From Janthinobacterium sp. UMAB-56 (lineage in GTDB: Bacteria > Pseudomonadota > Gammaproteobacteria > Burkholderiales > Burkholderiaceae_D), in contig NZ_LT607652.1 in assembly GCF_900095265.1 (NCBI RefSeq), forward strand, positions 177,560-241,559: a DNA stretch of 64,000 bases, written 5' to 3'. Under the pieces are notes generated by a model. That model was not told the DNA's origin and made no database searches. It worked only from the letters and a program-made list of their open reading frames with translations. Positions 45,371 through 54,896 of this stretch are shown in pieces. A program made the position numbers and the translations under genes. The number at the start of each line of letters is the position of its first letter. The stretch's first letter is position 1.

Positions 45371-46293
45371 GTACGAATATCACTGCCGTGGCCAAGGTGA
45401 AAGATGCGCGGCCGACAGCGCGCCGTTTCGAACCGAATGTCGGCCCCGTCGTGCTGGAACCTCTGTGGGTACGCACGGTATTGATCAGCATCGCCTTGCT
45501 GTTCCTGACGGCTTTCCTGATCGTGCCGCTGGTAGCCGTCTTTGCCGAAGCGTTCAAGAAGGGCTGGGAAGCGTATATCGCCGCCATCATCGATCCGGAT
45601 GCGATTTCCGCCATCAAGCTGACCTTGATCACGGCCGCCATCGCCGTGCCGCTGAACCTGGTATTTGGCGTGGCCGCTTCCTGGTGTATCGCCAAATTCG
45701 AATTCCGCGGCAAGAGTATCTTGCTGACCCTGATTGACTTGCCGTTTTCCGTCTCGCCCGTGATTTCCGGCCTGATCTATGTGCTGATGTTTGGCGCCCA
45801 AGGCTGGTTTGGCCCGTGGCTGCAGGCGCACGACATCAAGATCCTGTTTGCCGTGCCCGGCATCGTGCTCGCTACCATCTTCATTACTTTCCCCTTCGTC
45901 GCGCGTGAATTGATCCCGCTGATGCAGTCGCAGGGCAGCGAAGAAGAAGAGGCTGCCATCGTGCTGGGCGCCTCGGGCTGGAATACTTTCCGCCGCGTGA
46001 CTTTGCCAAACATCAAGTGGGGGCTGCTGTATGGCGTGATCCTGTGTAACGCCCGCGCCATGGGCGAGTTCGGCGCCGTGTCTGTCGTCTCCGGCCATAT
46101 CCGTGGCGAAACCAACACCATGCCGCTGCAGGTGGAGATTCTGTACAACGAGTACAACTTTGCCGCCGCGTTTGCCGTCGCCTCGCTGTTGGCCTTGCTA
46201 GCCCTGGTGACCCTGGCCTTGAAAGCTTTTATTGAGTGGCGTTTGAACGAGAGCGACGCCGACGATTCCGCCTTACGTTCTACGGAGCACTGA
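45367..46293 (+). CDS. cysW: Sulfate ABC permease CysW
   Basis: A 308-residue permease with an N-terminal polar extension of about 35 residues, six helices, and the coupling loop [40 protein letters not shown] is the CysW signature. It is coupled to cysT by an ATGA overlap and is followed by cysA with one base between. Confidence 0.95.
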   Translation: MSTNITAVAKVKDARPTARRFEPNVGPVVLEPLWVRTVLISIALLFLTAFLIVPLVAVFAEAFKKGWEAYIAAIIDPDAISAIKLTLITAAIAVPLNLVFGVAASWCIAKFEFRGKSILLTLIDLPFSVSPVISGLIYVLMFGAQGWFGPWLQAHDIKILFAVPGIVLATIFITFPFVARELIPLMQSQGSEEEEAAIVLGASGWNTFRRVTLPNIKWGLLYGVILCNARAMGEFGAVSVVSGHIRGETNTMPLQVEILYNEYNFAAAFAVASLLALLALVTLALKAFIEWRLNESDADDSALRSTEH

Positions 46294-46294
46294 C

Positions 46295-47368
46295 ATGACC
46301 ATCGCAGTTAAAAACATCCACAAGCGTTTCGGCGATTTCGTCGCCCTCGACAATATCTCGCTGGACTTTCCCGCCGGCGAACTGACGGCCCTGCTGGGCC
46401 CGTCCGGTTGCGGCAAGACGACCTTGCTGCGCATCATCGCCGGCCTCGAGCATCCGGACAGCGGCCAGGTGCTGCTCGATGCAGAGGACGCATCGAACCG
46501 CCACGTGCGCGAACGCCAGGTGGGTTTCGTCTTCCAGCATTACGCCTTGTTCAAGCACATGACGGTATTTGAAAACGTGGCCTTTGGTTTGCGCGTGAAG
46601 TCGCGCAGCGAGCGCCCGTCGGAAGACCAGATCCGCCGCAAGGTGAAGGATTTGCTGGAACTGGTGCAACTGGATTGGCTGGCCGACCGTTATCCGCCGC
46701 AACTGTCGGGCGGACAACGCCAGCGCATCGCCCTGGCACGCGCCCTGGCCGTCGAGCCGCGCGTGCTGCTGCTGGACGAACCGTTCGGCGCTTTGGATGC
46801 CAAGGTGCGCAAGGAATTGCGCCGCTGGCTGCGCCGCCTGCATGACGACTTGCACGTGACCAGCATTTTCGTCACGCATGACCAGGAAGAAGCGCTGGAG
46901 GTGGCGGACCAGGTCGTGCTGATGAACAAGGGCACCGTCGAGCAACTGGGTTCCCCGGAGCAAGTCTACAACCACCCGGCTTCACCGTTCGTCTACGGTT
47001 TCCTGGGCAACGTCAACCTGTTCCATGGCCGCGTGCATGACGGCGTGATGGCGACCGGTGACGCCAGCTTCGAAGTGCCCGATTACGCGGGCGTGAGCGA
47101 CAGCAAGGGCACGGCCTATGTGCGGCCGCACGACCTGGAAATCGACCGCTACACGCAGGGCGCCGAAGGCATCGTCGTGAAACTGAGCCGCGCCCATGCC
47201 ATCGGCCCGCTGGCCCAGCTGGACTTGCAGCGCGTCGATAACAGCGAGCTGATCGAAGCGGTGATGTCGAACGAGCGTTTCACGCATCTGCAACTGAAGG
47301 AAGGCGAAACGCTGGTCGTGCGTCCCAAGCGCCTGCACGTCTTTGTCGAACCCACATCAAGAATTTAA
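46295..47368 (+). CDS. cysA: Sulfate ABC ATPase CysA
   Basis: The 357-residue ATPase powers sulfate import. Walker A is GPSGCGKTT, the signature [20 protein letters not shown], Walker [15 protein letters not shown], and the switch His is in [10 protein letters not shown]-terminal TOBE domain (about 240-357) follows. GGAGC lies before the ATG at 46295. It belongs to the cysTWAB operon. Confidence 0.95.
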   Translation: MTIAVKNIHKRFGDFVALDNISLDFPAGELTALLGPSGCGKTTLLRIIAGLEHPDSGQVLLDAEDASNRHVRERQVGFVFQHYALFKHMTVFENVAFGLRVKSRSERPSEDQIRRKVKDLLELVQLDWLADRYPPQLSGGQRQRIALARALAVEPRVLLLDEPFGALDAKVRKELRRWLRRLHDDLHVTSIFVTHDQEEALEVADQVVLMNKGTVEQLGSPEQVYNHPASPFVYGFLGNVNLFHGRVHDGVMATGDASFEVPDYAGVSDSKGTAYVRPHDLEIDRYTQGAEGIVVKLSRAHAIGPLAQLDLQRVDNSELIEAVMSNERFTHLQLKEGETLVVRPKRLHVFVEPTSRI

Positions 47369-47380
47369 TATTGGAATGCC

Positions 47381-48313
47381 ATGAACTTTCAACAACTGCG
47401 TTCGATCCGCGAAGCGGCTCGCCGCGGCTATAACCTGACGGAAGTGGCCAACGCCCTGTTCACGTCGCAGCCGGGCGTGAGCCGGCAAATCCGCGAACTC
47501 GAGGACGAGCTGGGCGTGGTCATCTTCGAGCGCAACGGCAAGCGCCTGACGGGCTTGACGGAGCCGGGCAAGGGCATCTTGAAGATCGTCGACCGTCTCT
47601 TGATCGAGGCGGAAAACCTGCAGCAGGCCAGCCTCGAATACAGCGGCCAGACCAGCGGTACCTTGTCGGTGGCGGCCACGCACACGCAGGCGCGCTATGC
47701 GCTGCCGAAAGTGGTGCAAAGTTTCCGCGCCGCCTACCCCGACGTGCGTATTGCGCTACAACAAAGCGCGCCCGAGCACATCGCGGAGTGGGTACTGTCG
47801 GGCAAGACCGATATCGGCATCGCCACGGAAGGCTTGAGCCAGTTCCCCGACCTCGTGTCGTTCCCGTGCTACCGCTGGAGCCACCTGATTGTCGTGCCGG
47901 ACGGCCACCCGCTGCTCGAACATGCAAGCATCCGCCTGGAAGACCTGGCCAAGTATCCCTTGATCACCTACGACAAGGGGTTCACGGGACGCGGCCATAT
48001 CGACGATGCGTTCGCCAAGGCGGGCGTGGCCACCGACATCATCCTGACCGCCATGGATTCTGACGTTATCAAGCAATACGTGGCGCTGGGCCTGGGCGTG
48101 GGTATCGTTGCCTCCATGGCCTTCGATCATGGTCGGGACAAGGGGCTGCGGGCCGTGGAAGCGTCGCATCTGTTCGCCAGTAACACGACGCGTTTGGCGG
48201 TGCGCCGCGGCACGTACCTGCGCGCCTATGCCTACGAGTTCATATTGCAGCTGGCGCCGGACCTGACGCGCGCAGACATCGACCGTGCCATGGCGGGAGA
48301 GGACGCCCCCTAG
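47381..48313 (+). CDS. cysB: CysB-type LysR regulator of sulfur assimilation
   Basis: The 310-residue regulator starts MNFQQLRSIREAARRGYNLT and has the HTH VANALFTSQPGVSRQIRELE, both typical of CysB and its relative Cbl. The effector domain (about 90-300) would bind N-acetylserine or APS. It lies 12 bases after cysA at the end of the operon, so it probably activates its own transport genes. A Cbl-like role (sulfonate genes) is a possible alternative. Its TAG and the stop of the convergent yjbR-like gene share the palindrome CTAG. Confidence 0.9.
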   Translation: MNFQQLRSIREAARRGYNLTEVANALFTSQPGVSRQIRELEDELGVVIFERNGKRLTGLTEPGKGILKIVDRLLIEAENLQQASLEYSGQTSGTLSVAATHTQARYALPKVVQSFRAAYPDVRIALQQSAPEHIAEWVLSGKTDIGIATEGLSQFPDLVSFPCYRWSHLIVVPDGHPLLEHASIRLEDLAKYPLITYDKGFTGRGHIDDAFAKAGVATDIILTAMDSDVIKQYVALGLGVGIVASMAFDHGRDKGLRAVEASHLFASNTTRLAVRRGTYLRAYAYEFILQLAPDLTRADIDRAMAGEDAP

Positions 48314-48663
48314 GCGATGGCCGCCCTTTGCGCGCGCGTCAGGCTGGCCACGGCGCGTGCGTAGCTATCGTGTACCAGTTCCGCCAGGTAATCGCTTGGG
48401 AAGCGCGCCACATCGACGATGCTCACCCAGTGAAAGCGGCCCATGTAGCGGGCTGGTTTCACGCCCGGCATATCCGTCAGTTCGATAAACCGTTCCGCGC
48501 TGACCCACAGGCTGAAGCGCCACTGTTCCGGTGCGCTGGTCTTAAAATAGGCAAATTTCTTGCCGCTCACTTCAAGCACGAGGATGTTCGACGGCGCGCC
48601 GTATAGCACGGCTTGCGCACCGGGCTGGGCCGCGCAAAATTCCTTCAGTTCATCTGTTGTCAT
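48310..48663 (-). CDS. MmcQ/YjbR-family protein
   Basis: The 117-residue protein has the CyaY-like double-wing fold of the YjbR family: it starts MTTDELKEFCAAQPGAQAVL, continues KKFAYFKTSAPEQWRFSLWV and ends HDSYARAVASLTRAQRAAIA. DNA binding has been suggested for the family but is not firm. It is translationally coupled to the upstream immunity-like gene through an ATGA overlap and convergent with cysB, sharing the CTAG stop palindrome. Confidence 0.88.
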   Translation of the reverse strand: MTTDELKEFCAAQPGAQAVLYGAPSNILVLEVSGKKFAYFKTSAPEQWRFSLWVSAERFIELTDMPGVKPARYMGRFHWVSIVDVARFPSDYLAELVHDSYARAVASLTRAQRAAIA

Positions 48664-48950
48664 TCTTCAAGCACCATGAATTTTCGCGTGTTGTGGTCGT
48701 AGGCATAGGCTGACCCGGCAGGAGCGTCCCGCAGGCGCATGAAACGCTCGTCCACGCTGAGCACGGCGCCCAGCGAGACGAGGGCCACCTTGGCGCTGTC
48801 GTTGATGTCGTCATCGCTTTCGTCGTTGGCCGTGAAGCGCCAGCCGCTGTCGTCGCTGTTGTCCTGCACTTCGCGGTACAGATAGACGCATGGTAGCCGA
48901 TTGCGTGTCAGGATGACCACGCATGCGGTCCAGGCTTGCCATTGTCGCAA
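48660..48950 (-). CDS. Imm33/DUF2185-like protein, TTG start
   Basis: The 96-residue acidic protein carries the features of immunity protein 33: ACVVILTRNRLPCVYLYREV, DSGWRFTANDESDDD and LRDAPAGSAYAYD. I choose the TTG at 48948-48950 because GAGGGA lies 3 bases before it and homology begins just after; the frame stays open further upstream, but that part is not protein-like. The stop overlaps the yjbR-like start by ATGA. No toxin is adjacent. Immunity to a peer's toxin is only inferred; some DUF2185 proteins have no toxin partner. Confidence 0.65.
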   Translation of the reverse strand: MRQWQAWTACVVILTRNRLPCVYLYREVQDNSDDSGWRFTANDESDDDINDSAKVALVSLGAVLSVDERFMRLRDAPAGSAYAYDHNTRKFMVLEE

Positions 48951-49207
48951 GGTTCCCTCGCCATCGGGTGTGTGCCGATGACAACAATCCTTTTCCGGGC
49001 ACAGCGCCCGCGCATGGCAAGGATAGCGGCAAGCCCCGTGATAGCGGACCCTGGCAATAAATTGATGAGGTCGATTGAAAATGCCAATGGGAAAATATGT
49101 TTCTTTAATTGCATTTTGATTTCCTCGATGATATCTTTTGTTTTGTCGCAGAAATAATAAAAAATACAAATAAGTTGCAATATTGAAATAAAATCCAGGG
49201 GAAATAT

Positions 49208-49765
49208 ATGAATATGACGAAACATGCAGTATTGGGACTGTGCCTCAGTGTGTCGGCTTGCCTGGCGCCATTGGCCCAAGCGGCGAATTGGGTGGAAATC
49301 ACCGATCCGGCCAAGAGTGGTTTCTTGGTAGGCGGCAATACCGTCACCTATGGCTCGGTGGCCGCCGATACGGTCTGGGTATACGACGGCGCCAACCCAT
49401 CCGGCGCGCAAAGCGCGGCCGCCATCCAGAGTTTGGTCAGCAGCAAGTTTGCCCTGCCGTCCAGCGGTACCGGCTCCTTGGTCTTTGCCGCCCAGGGCGA
49501 CCTGGCCAGCAGCAAGTCCGGTTCGTTCACCGTCACCTCCAGCTTTGACTACCTGGCCGTGCATTATGGCCGTGGCGAACTGTTGTTCCACTGGGATACG
49601 CCGCTGGCCGCCAATACGCTTTTCAGCATTGCCAACCTGCCGCGTGGCTTGAGCAATTTCCGCGCGTTCAACTCGGTCTCGGCCGTGCCTGAGCCAGCGA
49701 CCTACGGCATGCTGATGCTGGGTCTGGGCCTGCTCGGTTTTGTCGCGCGCCGCCGTCGCGCCTGA
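49208..49765 (+). CDS. PEP-CTERM sorted secreted protein
   Basis: A 185-residue protein with a signal peptide (MNMTKHAVLGLCLSVSACLA). At its end is the sorting signal VPEPATYGMLMLGLGLLGFV followed by the basic tail ARRRRA. Such signals are cut by exosortase (EpsH/XrtA), anchoring or releasing the protein in an exopolysaccharide context. The mature region (about 25-155) is Ser/Gly-rich with no recognised domain. A bidirectional terminator follows. Confidence 0.88.
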   Translation: MNMTKHAVLGLCLSVSACLAPLAQAANWVEITDPAKSGFLVGGNTVTYGSVAADTVWVYDGANPSGAQSAAAIQSLVSSKFALPSSGTGSLVFAAQGDLASSKSGSFTVTSSFDYLAVHYGRGELLFHWDTPLAANTLFSIANLPRGLSNFRAFNSVSAVPEPATYGMLMLGLGLLGFVARRRRA

Positions 49766-49793
49766 GCCTGCAGCGCCTGCGGGCGCAAGATGA

Positions 49794-49829
49794 AAAAAGC
49801 CCGGAAACGCGATGCGTTCCGGGCTTTTT
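49794..49829. terminator. Bidirectional terminator between the PEP-CTERM and TonB receptor genes
   Basis: A stem of about 14 bases (AAAGCCCGGAAACGC / GCGTTCCGGGCTTT) with a GAT loop has A-runs and T-runs on its two sides. Confidence 0.85.
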
Positions 49830-49847
49830 GTCGTATGGACTTGCCGC

Positions 49848-52268
49848 TTACCAGCTATAGCCGGCCTTGGCGTAGTAATAGCGGCCGTTGAAGCCGTTCG
49901 GCGCGAAGATGCTGTAGGGCTGGGTGCCGTTGACGTTGAGGTTGCCGTTGCTGGTCACTTGCGCCGGGTAGCGGTTGGTGACGTTGTCGATGCCGGCCAC
50001 CAGGCGCCAGTTCTTGCCCAGTTTCACGGAACCGGACACGTCCAGCGCCCATTGCGGATCATACGTCTGGTCCAGCTTGACATCGTTTTGCGGCACCGTG
50101 AAGCTGCCGTAGCGCGTCACGACGCCGTGCGCATTCCAGATGCCGAAGCCATAGTCGGCGGCCAGGCTGAACTTGTCCTTCGGCGACGCCACCGTGATGC
50201 GATCGATGCTCTGGCGGTCGATCAGTTTCAGGTTGTTGGCCGTCAGGATGGCCGGATTGTCGGCGATTTTCTGCACCGTGCTCTTGTTATGGTTGTACGC
50301 CACGGTGAGGTCCAGCCTATCCTTGTCCTGCAGGTCGATGCGGTAGGTGCTGACGATGTCCACGCCTTCCGTGCGCGTGTCGACGGCGTTGGTGAAGTAG
50401 CGCGCTGCGCCTACGGTCGAGCCTTGCGTCGCCAGCTCGGCCTTGAGCTTGTCGTTCAGCGCCAGGTTGGCCGAGAACAGGATGCGGTTGTCGATGTCGA
50501 TGCGGTAGGCGTCGATCGACGTCGTGAAGTTGCGGCTAGGCTGGAATTGCAGGCCCAGGCTGTAGTTGCGGGCTTTTTCCGGTTTCAGGTCCTGTGCACC
50601 GAGGGAGCGCGCCTGCGGCGTATTCACGGCGAAGGTGCCCGTTTCGATGGCCGTATTGTTGCCATTGATGACCTGGAAGTTGGTGGTCGTGATGGTGTAG
50701 TACTGCTGTGCCAGTGATGGCGCGCGGAAGCCGCTCGACACGGTGCCGCGCAGGGACAGGGCGTCGGTGAACGAGTAGCGGGCCGACCCCTTGGCCGAGG
50801 TGGTGCTGCCGAAATCGCTGTAGCGCTCATGGCGCAGTGCCACGCCACCGGACAGGTTTTTCGTCGCTTCCGCTTCCAGGTTCACATAGATCGACTCGTT
50901 GTGGCGCGAGTGGCTGCCCGCGTTGGCGGGACGGAAGCCGGCAAAGCCTTGCGAGCCGCCACCCGTGTACGACGCTTCGTCGCCGGCGCCGATGCTGTAT
51001 TTCTCATGGCGCGCTTCGGCGCCGACGGCCACCGTCAGCGGTCCCGTAAAGTAAGCAACGGGAAATTCGCGCGCCGCATCGAGGTTGAACACGGTCTGTT
51101 CATTTTTCAGCGAACCGGCATAGAAATGCGTGGGGCTGTTTGCGCCCAGCGACTGGTTGACCGTATTGTCCAGGTCCAGTTCGAACTTGTTGCTGCCGTA
51201 ATTGAGGCTGGCATCCCAGCGCCAGCCGGCCGCTTCGCCGCGCAAGCCCGTGACGATGGACTGGTCGGTCAGGGTGCTGTTTTGCAGCGGCAAGAAGCCT
51301 TCAGGGAAAAGCGGCGTGCGCTGCGAATACGCTTTGGTGACGGAATTCTGGATCAGTGCCGTGCGCCAGGTGGCTGCGGCCGAGGTATCGCGCTTGCCAT
51401 AGTTGCCGAAGGCGTACCAGTCTACATTGTCATTGATGCGGTATTCGCTGTTGAGGAAAATCGTCGCCGGCTTGCTTTCCGGGTCGCCATAGCGCTGGTT
51501 GACCTTGCCGTAGCGCGGTTCCAGCGGATTGCGGAAATCGGCGCCGGCGCGGTTGGTCGGATCGCGTTCCGCCACTTCGGCCGAGACACGCACCCAGCCG
51601 TCGTCGCCCAGGGCGAAGCCGGCCGAACCCTTGATGGATTTCTGCTTGCCGTCGCGTTCCTGCGTCTGGCCATAGCCCACTTCGATGTCGCCGCCGGCCG
51701 CGCCTTTTTTCAGGATGATGTTGATCACGCCGGCTATCGCGTCGGAGCCGTACTGGGCCGCTGCGCCATCGCGCAGCACTTCCACGTGGTCGATGGCGGC
51801 CAGGGGAATGGCATTCAGGTCGACGGGCGCCGAGCCGCGGCCCAGCGAGCCGTTGACGTTGACGACGGCCGAAGTGTAGCGGCGCTTGCCGTTCACCAGC
51901 ACCAGCGTCTGGTCGGGCGACAGGCCGCGCAACTGGGCCGGACGCACGGCGTCGCTGGCGTCGGCGCCCGTGGCGCGGGCGAAGTTCAGCGATGGCAGCA
52001 GGCGCGCCAGCACGGTGGCCAGTTCGGCCGAACCCGTGCTTTGCAGGTCGCGCGAAGTGAGGATGTCGATCGGCGATTCGGAATCGATGGTGCGGCGGTT
52101 CTTGGCAAAGGTACCGGTGACCACCACCGATTGCAATTCACCTTCAGCCGGCAGCTCTTGCTGCGCTTGCACATGCATTGGCAGGCTGAAGCAGGCGATC
52201 AGGCTGGCGGCGAGGACGGTTTTCACGGGGAGGGCGGGAAGCTGGGAGCGGGCGGTGCTTGAACTCAT
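49848..52268 (-). CDS. TonB-dependent outer-membrane receptor
   Basis: The protein of about 806 residues has a signal peptide (cleavage after HVQA), a plug domain containing QLRGLSPDQTLVLVNGKRRY and GAAAQYGSDAIAGVINIILK, and a large beta-barrel ending in aromatic Trp (YYAKAGYSW), the usual outer-membrane signal. Such receptors import siderophores, vitamins or sugars with TonB energy. No regulator, siderophore or sugar gene lies beside it, so its ligand is unknown. I start at ATG 52268; a TTG two codons upstream is an alternative. Confidence 0.93.
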   Translation of the reverse strand: MSSSTARSQLPALPVKTVLAASLIACFSLPMHVQAQQELPAEGELQSVVVTGTFAKNRRTIDSESPIDILTSRDLQSTGSAELATVLARLLPSLNFARATGADASDAVRPAQLRGLSPDQTLVLVNGKRRYTSAVVNVNGSLGRGSAPVDLNAIPLAAIDHVEVLRDGAAAQYGSDAIAGVINIILKKGAAGGDIEVGYGQTQERDGKQKSIKGSAGFALGDDGWVRVSAEVAERDPTNRAGADFRNPLEPRYGKVNQRYGDPESKPATIFLNSEYRINDNVDWYAFGNYGKRDTSAAATWRTALIQNSVTKAYSQRTPLFPEGFLPLQNSTLTDQSIVTGLRGEAAGWRWDASLNYGSNKFELDLDNTVNQSLGANSPTHFYAGSLKNEQTVFNLDAAREFPVAYFTGPLTVAVGAEARHEKYSIGAGDEASYTGGGSQGFAGFRPANAGSHSRHNESIYVNLEAEATKNLSGGVALRHERYSDFGSTTSAKGSARYSFTDALSLRGTVSSGFRAPSLAQQYYTITTTNFQVINGNNTAIETGTFAVNTPQARSLGAQDLKPEKARNYSLGLQFQPSRNFTTSIDAYRIDIDNRILFSANLALNDKLKAELATQGSTVGAARYFTNAVDTRTEGVDIVSTYRIDLQDKDRLDLTVAYNHNKSTVQKIADNPAILTANNLKLIDRQSIDRITVASPKDKFSLAADYGFGIWNAHGVVTRYGSFTVPQNDVKLDQTYDPQWALDVSGSVKLGKNWRLVAGIDNVTNRYPAQVTSNGNLNVNGTQPYSIFAPNGFNGRYYYAKAGYSW

Positions 52269-52544
52269 CGACAATATCTCTTCGGTTAGTGGTTGCGCGG
52301 ACCATGGCGGTCCGGTGACGAAATCAGCTTAGCAGCGGGCGAACGGCGTGCTTACGAATTGTTCTGTCTATCGATATGCAATAAATATCTGATACTCGTC
52401 AAAATGGCGCGAGTAGTGCATATGGCCTTGTCTCCAGCATACGACCGGGCATGGCAAGGCTGCAATGCTGCACCGCAGTAAATTGCTGGCTGTTGTATAA
52501 ATACGACTATAGGGAATGAACGTTGCAGGCCTGGCGCCGCATGC
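52269..52544. other. Intergenic region between TonB receptor and tas fragment
   Basis: About 275 bases, AT-richer than neighbours, in which I see no gene. It must hold the promoter of the TonB receptor (minus). Confidence 0.4.
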
Positions 52545-53435
52545 CTACTGCCCCGGATTGGGCGCTCTGGCGTGGATGGCGTCGACAGCCGCCACCAGTT
52601 CCGGCGACAAGGTGACTTGATGGGCATCGATATTGTGCTGCAGCTGCTGCACGCTGGTGGCGCCGATGATGGTGGCGGCCACGAACCAGCGCGTGTAGCA
52701 CCAGGCCAGCGCCAGTTGCGCCGGCGTCAAGCCGTGCGCGCGGGCCAGCGCCGCATACTGGCTGGCTGCCGCTATGGTGGCGGGGCGCACGTAGCGGGGA
52801 CTCCAGCCGGCCGGGAAGCGCGTGAGGCGGCCCTTGGCCTGCGGATCGTCGAGGTATTTTGCTGTCAACTGGCCGAACGCCAGCGGGCTGTAGGCCAGCA
52901 AGCCGACGTTCTCGCGGTGACAGGTTTCGTCGAGCAGGCTCGTCTCGAAATGGCGCGCCGCCAGGTTGTACAGGTTCTGGATGGAGGCGATGCGCGGCAA
53001 GCCTTTCAGTTCGGCTTGCTTGATGAATTCGCACACGCCCCACGACGATTCGTTCGACACGCCGATGTGGCCGATCTTGCCTTCCTCGACCAGCTTGCCC
53101 AGCACGGCCAAAGTATCTTCGATGGCGACCGAGGCATGTTCCTTGCGCGGGTTGTACACGCTGGCGCCGAAGATGGGCAGGTTGCGGCTGGGCCAGTGCA
53201 ATTGATACAGGTCGATGTGTTCCGTCTGCAGCCTGCGCAAGCTGTCTTCGACGGCGGCGCGAATGTTGGCCGCGTCGTGGTCCGTCTTGCCCTTGCGTAT
53301 CCAGTGCATGCGCGAGTTCGGTCCGGCCACTTTGCTGGCCAGCACAATGTCGCCGCGCCTGCCGCTTTTCTTCAGCCAGCTGCCAATATGGCGTTCGGTG
53401 CTGCCCTGCGTTTGCGCGCTGGCCATCACCGGGTA
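52545..53435 (-). pseudogene. tas: tas aldo/keto reductase, 3' part separated by an insertion
   Basis: Codons from Tyr (TAC at 53433-53435) onward encode YPVMMASAQTQGSTERHIGSWL and the rest of a Tas-like aldo/keto reductase of the (beta/alpha)8 fold, through VGVSNESSWGVCEF to ATIIGATSVQQLQHNID. The missing N-terminal third, with the catalytic Asp/Tyr region FIDTAEM, lies 1.47 kb away at 54903-55061. An internal ATG at 53429 could start a shortened protein, but it would lack the NADPH-barrel start and the active-site Asp. The junction suggests a clean interruption without loss of coding sequence. Confidence 0.85.
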
Positions 53436-53798
53436 CAGGCCGAATGGCGAAAAAATAAGCTCGTTATGCTGCGTAATACTTCAAGCTAAGAGGCAAGTCG
53501 CCCACCAATTCGAATACGTTTTATGTAAGAAATGTACTTTAATGAGTCTATTTTAGCAAAAAAACGCCATTTTCTGACATTTCGTCAACCTTGAAACCAT
53601 TCGCATTTTTGGTCGTTTTCAGCGGATCATTTTTAGCTGTAACGATCTGCAATTGAAACGGGGCCGACCAACATTCAAGCCAATTCCCGGCCAAGACTAG
53701 CCGCGACTGGAGAGCCCCTCAAACCAGCACTGTCTGCTCGCATTCGAGAGCATCGTCAATGCTTCCAGTTACTGGTCTAGGTTCTCAATCCTCCATTT
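53436..53798. other. Left part of the insert, no gene seen
   Basis: Some 360 AT-rich bases with stop codons in all frames. No protein family is recognisable. It is probably decayed DNA. Confidence 0.45.
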
Positions 53799-54023
53799 TT
53801 ACACGACGGGAAGTGCGACTGCCACGGGCTTTTTCTTACCTTTCAGCCTAGCCTCCATCTCATTTCTCCAAGTATCCAAAATCTCGATATCTATAGCTAT
53901 CTCGTCCGGGAGCGGGATCGCTAGGTGTGCCTCCATTGCGCCGTCGTGGCCGGTAAATCTCTGATTAAGAGAATGAATACCGATCCGGATTTTCGTCGAG
54001 GCATGCTGGGGCGAAATCCAGCG
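53799..54023 (-). pseudogene. Unidentified open frame, antisense to the toxin tail
   Basis: A minus-strand frame of 74 codons without a start codon at its head ends in TAA at 53799-53801. Its later part (DEIAIDIEILDTWRNEMEAR and a KGKKK-rich tail) looks protein-like. Half of it overlaps, in antisense, the frame A part of the toxin remnant, so only 53799 to about 53920 can be independent. It may be the tail of a different broken gene. I do not recognise it. Confidence 0.35.
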
Positions 54024-54249
54024 TTACTTGAATGGTCGAAAAATCCCCTGGATCCTAAGTGGCAGTCCCTCGGGAATGACTTGGCACCATAATGACGATG
54101 TTGGTAGATTAAATTTGGTCGATCGAAGCGATCATGCCGATAACCATGAAATCTATCATCCGGATGGTAGTGGTGGTAGGGACAAATGGGGAGGTGGTCG
54201 CCCTGGTCGAGAAGGAAAATTAAACCCTGTTACAGGATGCCCATTATGA
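53925..54249 (+). pseudogene. C-terminal remnant of a WHH-type (HNH/endonuclease VII-like) nuclease toxin
   Basis: Two frames make one toxin tail. Frame A (53925-54092) reads AGKSLIKRMNTDPDFRRGML and GRNPALLEWSKNP. Frame B (to the TGA at 54247-54249) reads SGSPSGMTWHHNDDVGRLNL and DRSDHADNHEIYHPDGSGG. The switch falls between about 54030 and 54070. TWHH with downstream His residues is the signature of the WHH nuclease family, found at the C-terminal end of polymorphic toxins that cut DNA. There is no upstream secretion or repeat domain and a TAG precedes frame A, so it is a broken orphan tail. Confidence 0.7.
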
Positions 54250-54596
54250 GAAATTTCTTAATAAACGAATTTTATAAGATCGAGGACTTGATTGATCTTG
54301 TAAGAGATAAGAACGAACGAGATGCCATCTATATGATTTATGTTCCTAAAAACGTGGGCGATTTAATTTCCGGAATGGAGGTGTACGTAGGTCCTGTACC
54401 CGATTTCGATGAGGACGATAATGAGGTGGTCCCTGATTCGGTCACGAAAAAGAATCTTGAGTTTGGTTACATGCGAGAACATTTTCAAGATGTTGTCGAT
54501 TTAGCACATAAGCAAAAGCCAAATGCGTCAAAGGAAGAGATCATTAGATGCCTCAACCATTATGCCCAATACGATGATTTCCTGGATCTGCATTGA
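54246..54596 (+). CDS. Probable immunity protein paired with the WHH toxin remnant
   Basis: A 116-residue acidic protein (MRNFLINEFYKIEDLIDLVR, then an Asp/Glu-rich DFDEDDNEVVPD and a helical C-terminus). Its ATG overlaps the toxin stop in ATGA, the common arrangement of a contact-dependent toxin with its immunity gene, and size and charge suit a nuclease inhibitor. I do not recognise its family with certainty. The frame is intact although the toxin is broken, as expected if immunity against relatives still pays. Codon usage is clearly more AT-rich than the core genes. Confidence 0.6.
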   Translation: MRNFLINEFYKIEDLIDLVRDKNERDAIYMIYVPKNVGDLISGMEVYVGPVPDFDEDDNEVVPDSVTKKNLEFGYMREHFQDVVDLAHKQKPNASKEEIIRCLNHYAQYDDFLDLH

Positions 54597-54896
54597 GGGA
54601 GTTACAGCCATGTAAATGTCGTTCGGGAGGATCCGGACGACGTGTATTCGACGCCGGTTGCACAACGTTGGAAGATCAATTGCAGGCAGCACATCTCTAG
54701 CAAATCGTACCGTTGTCGCACAAGAGCAAACAATTTTGTCGCGCCAGAAGCAACTTCATAAGGCACCATAATTCATTCAACGTGAAACCAGTATTGTTCA
54801 CTTCAGAAAAAATACAAGTGCGCATGAGGGCCTTTTTTCAGACACCTCATACCTTAAGGTGAAATTGAAAAATGTAATGATTGCCCTATATAACCG
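54597..54896. other. Right part of the insert, no gene seen
   Basis: Some 300 bases with no credible frame. CGTGTATTCGACGCC and CGTTGGAAGATCAA-type stretches are GC-richer than the immunity gene, so this may be a patchwork of fragments. Confidence 0.4.
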
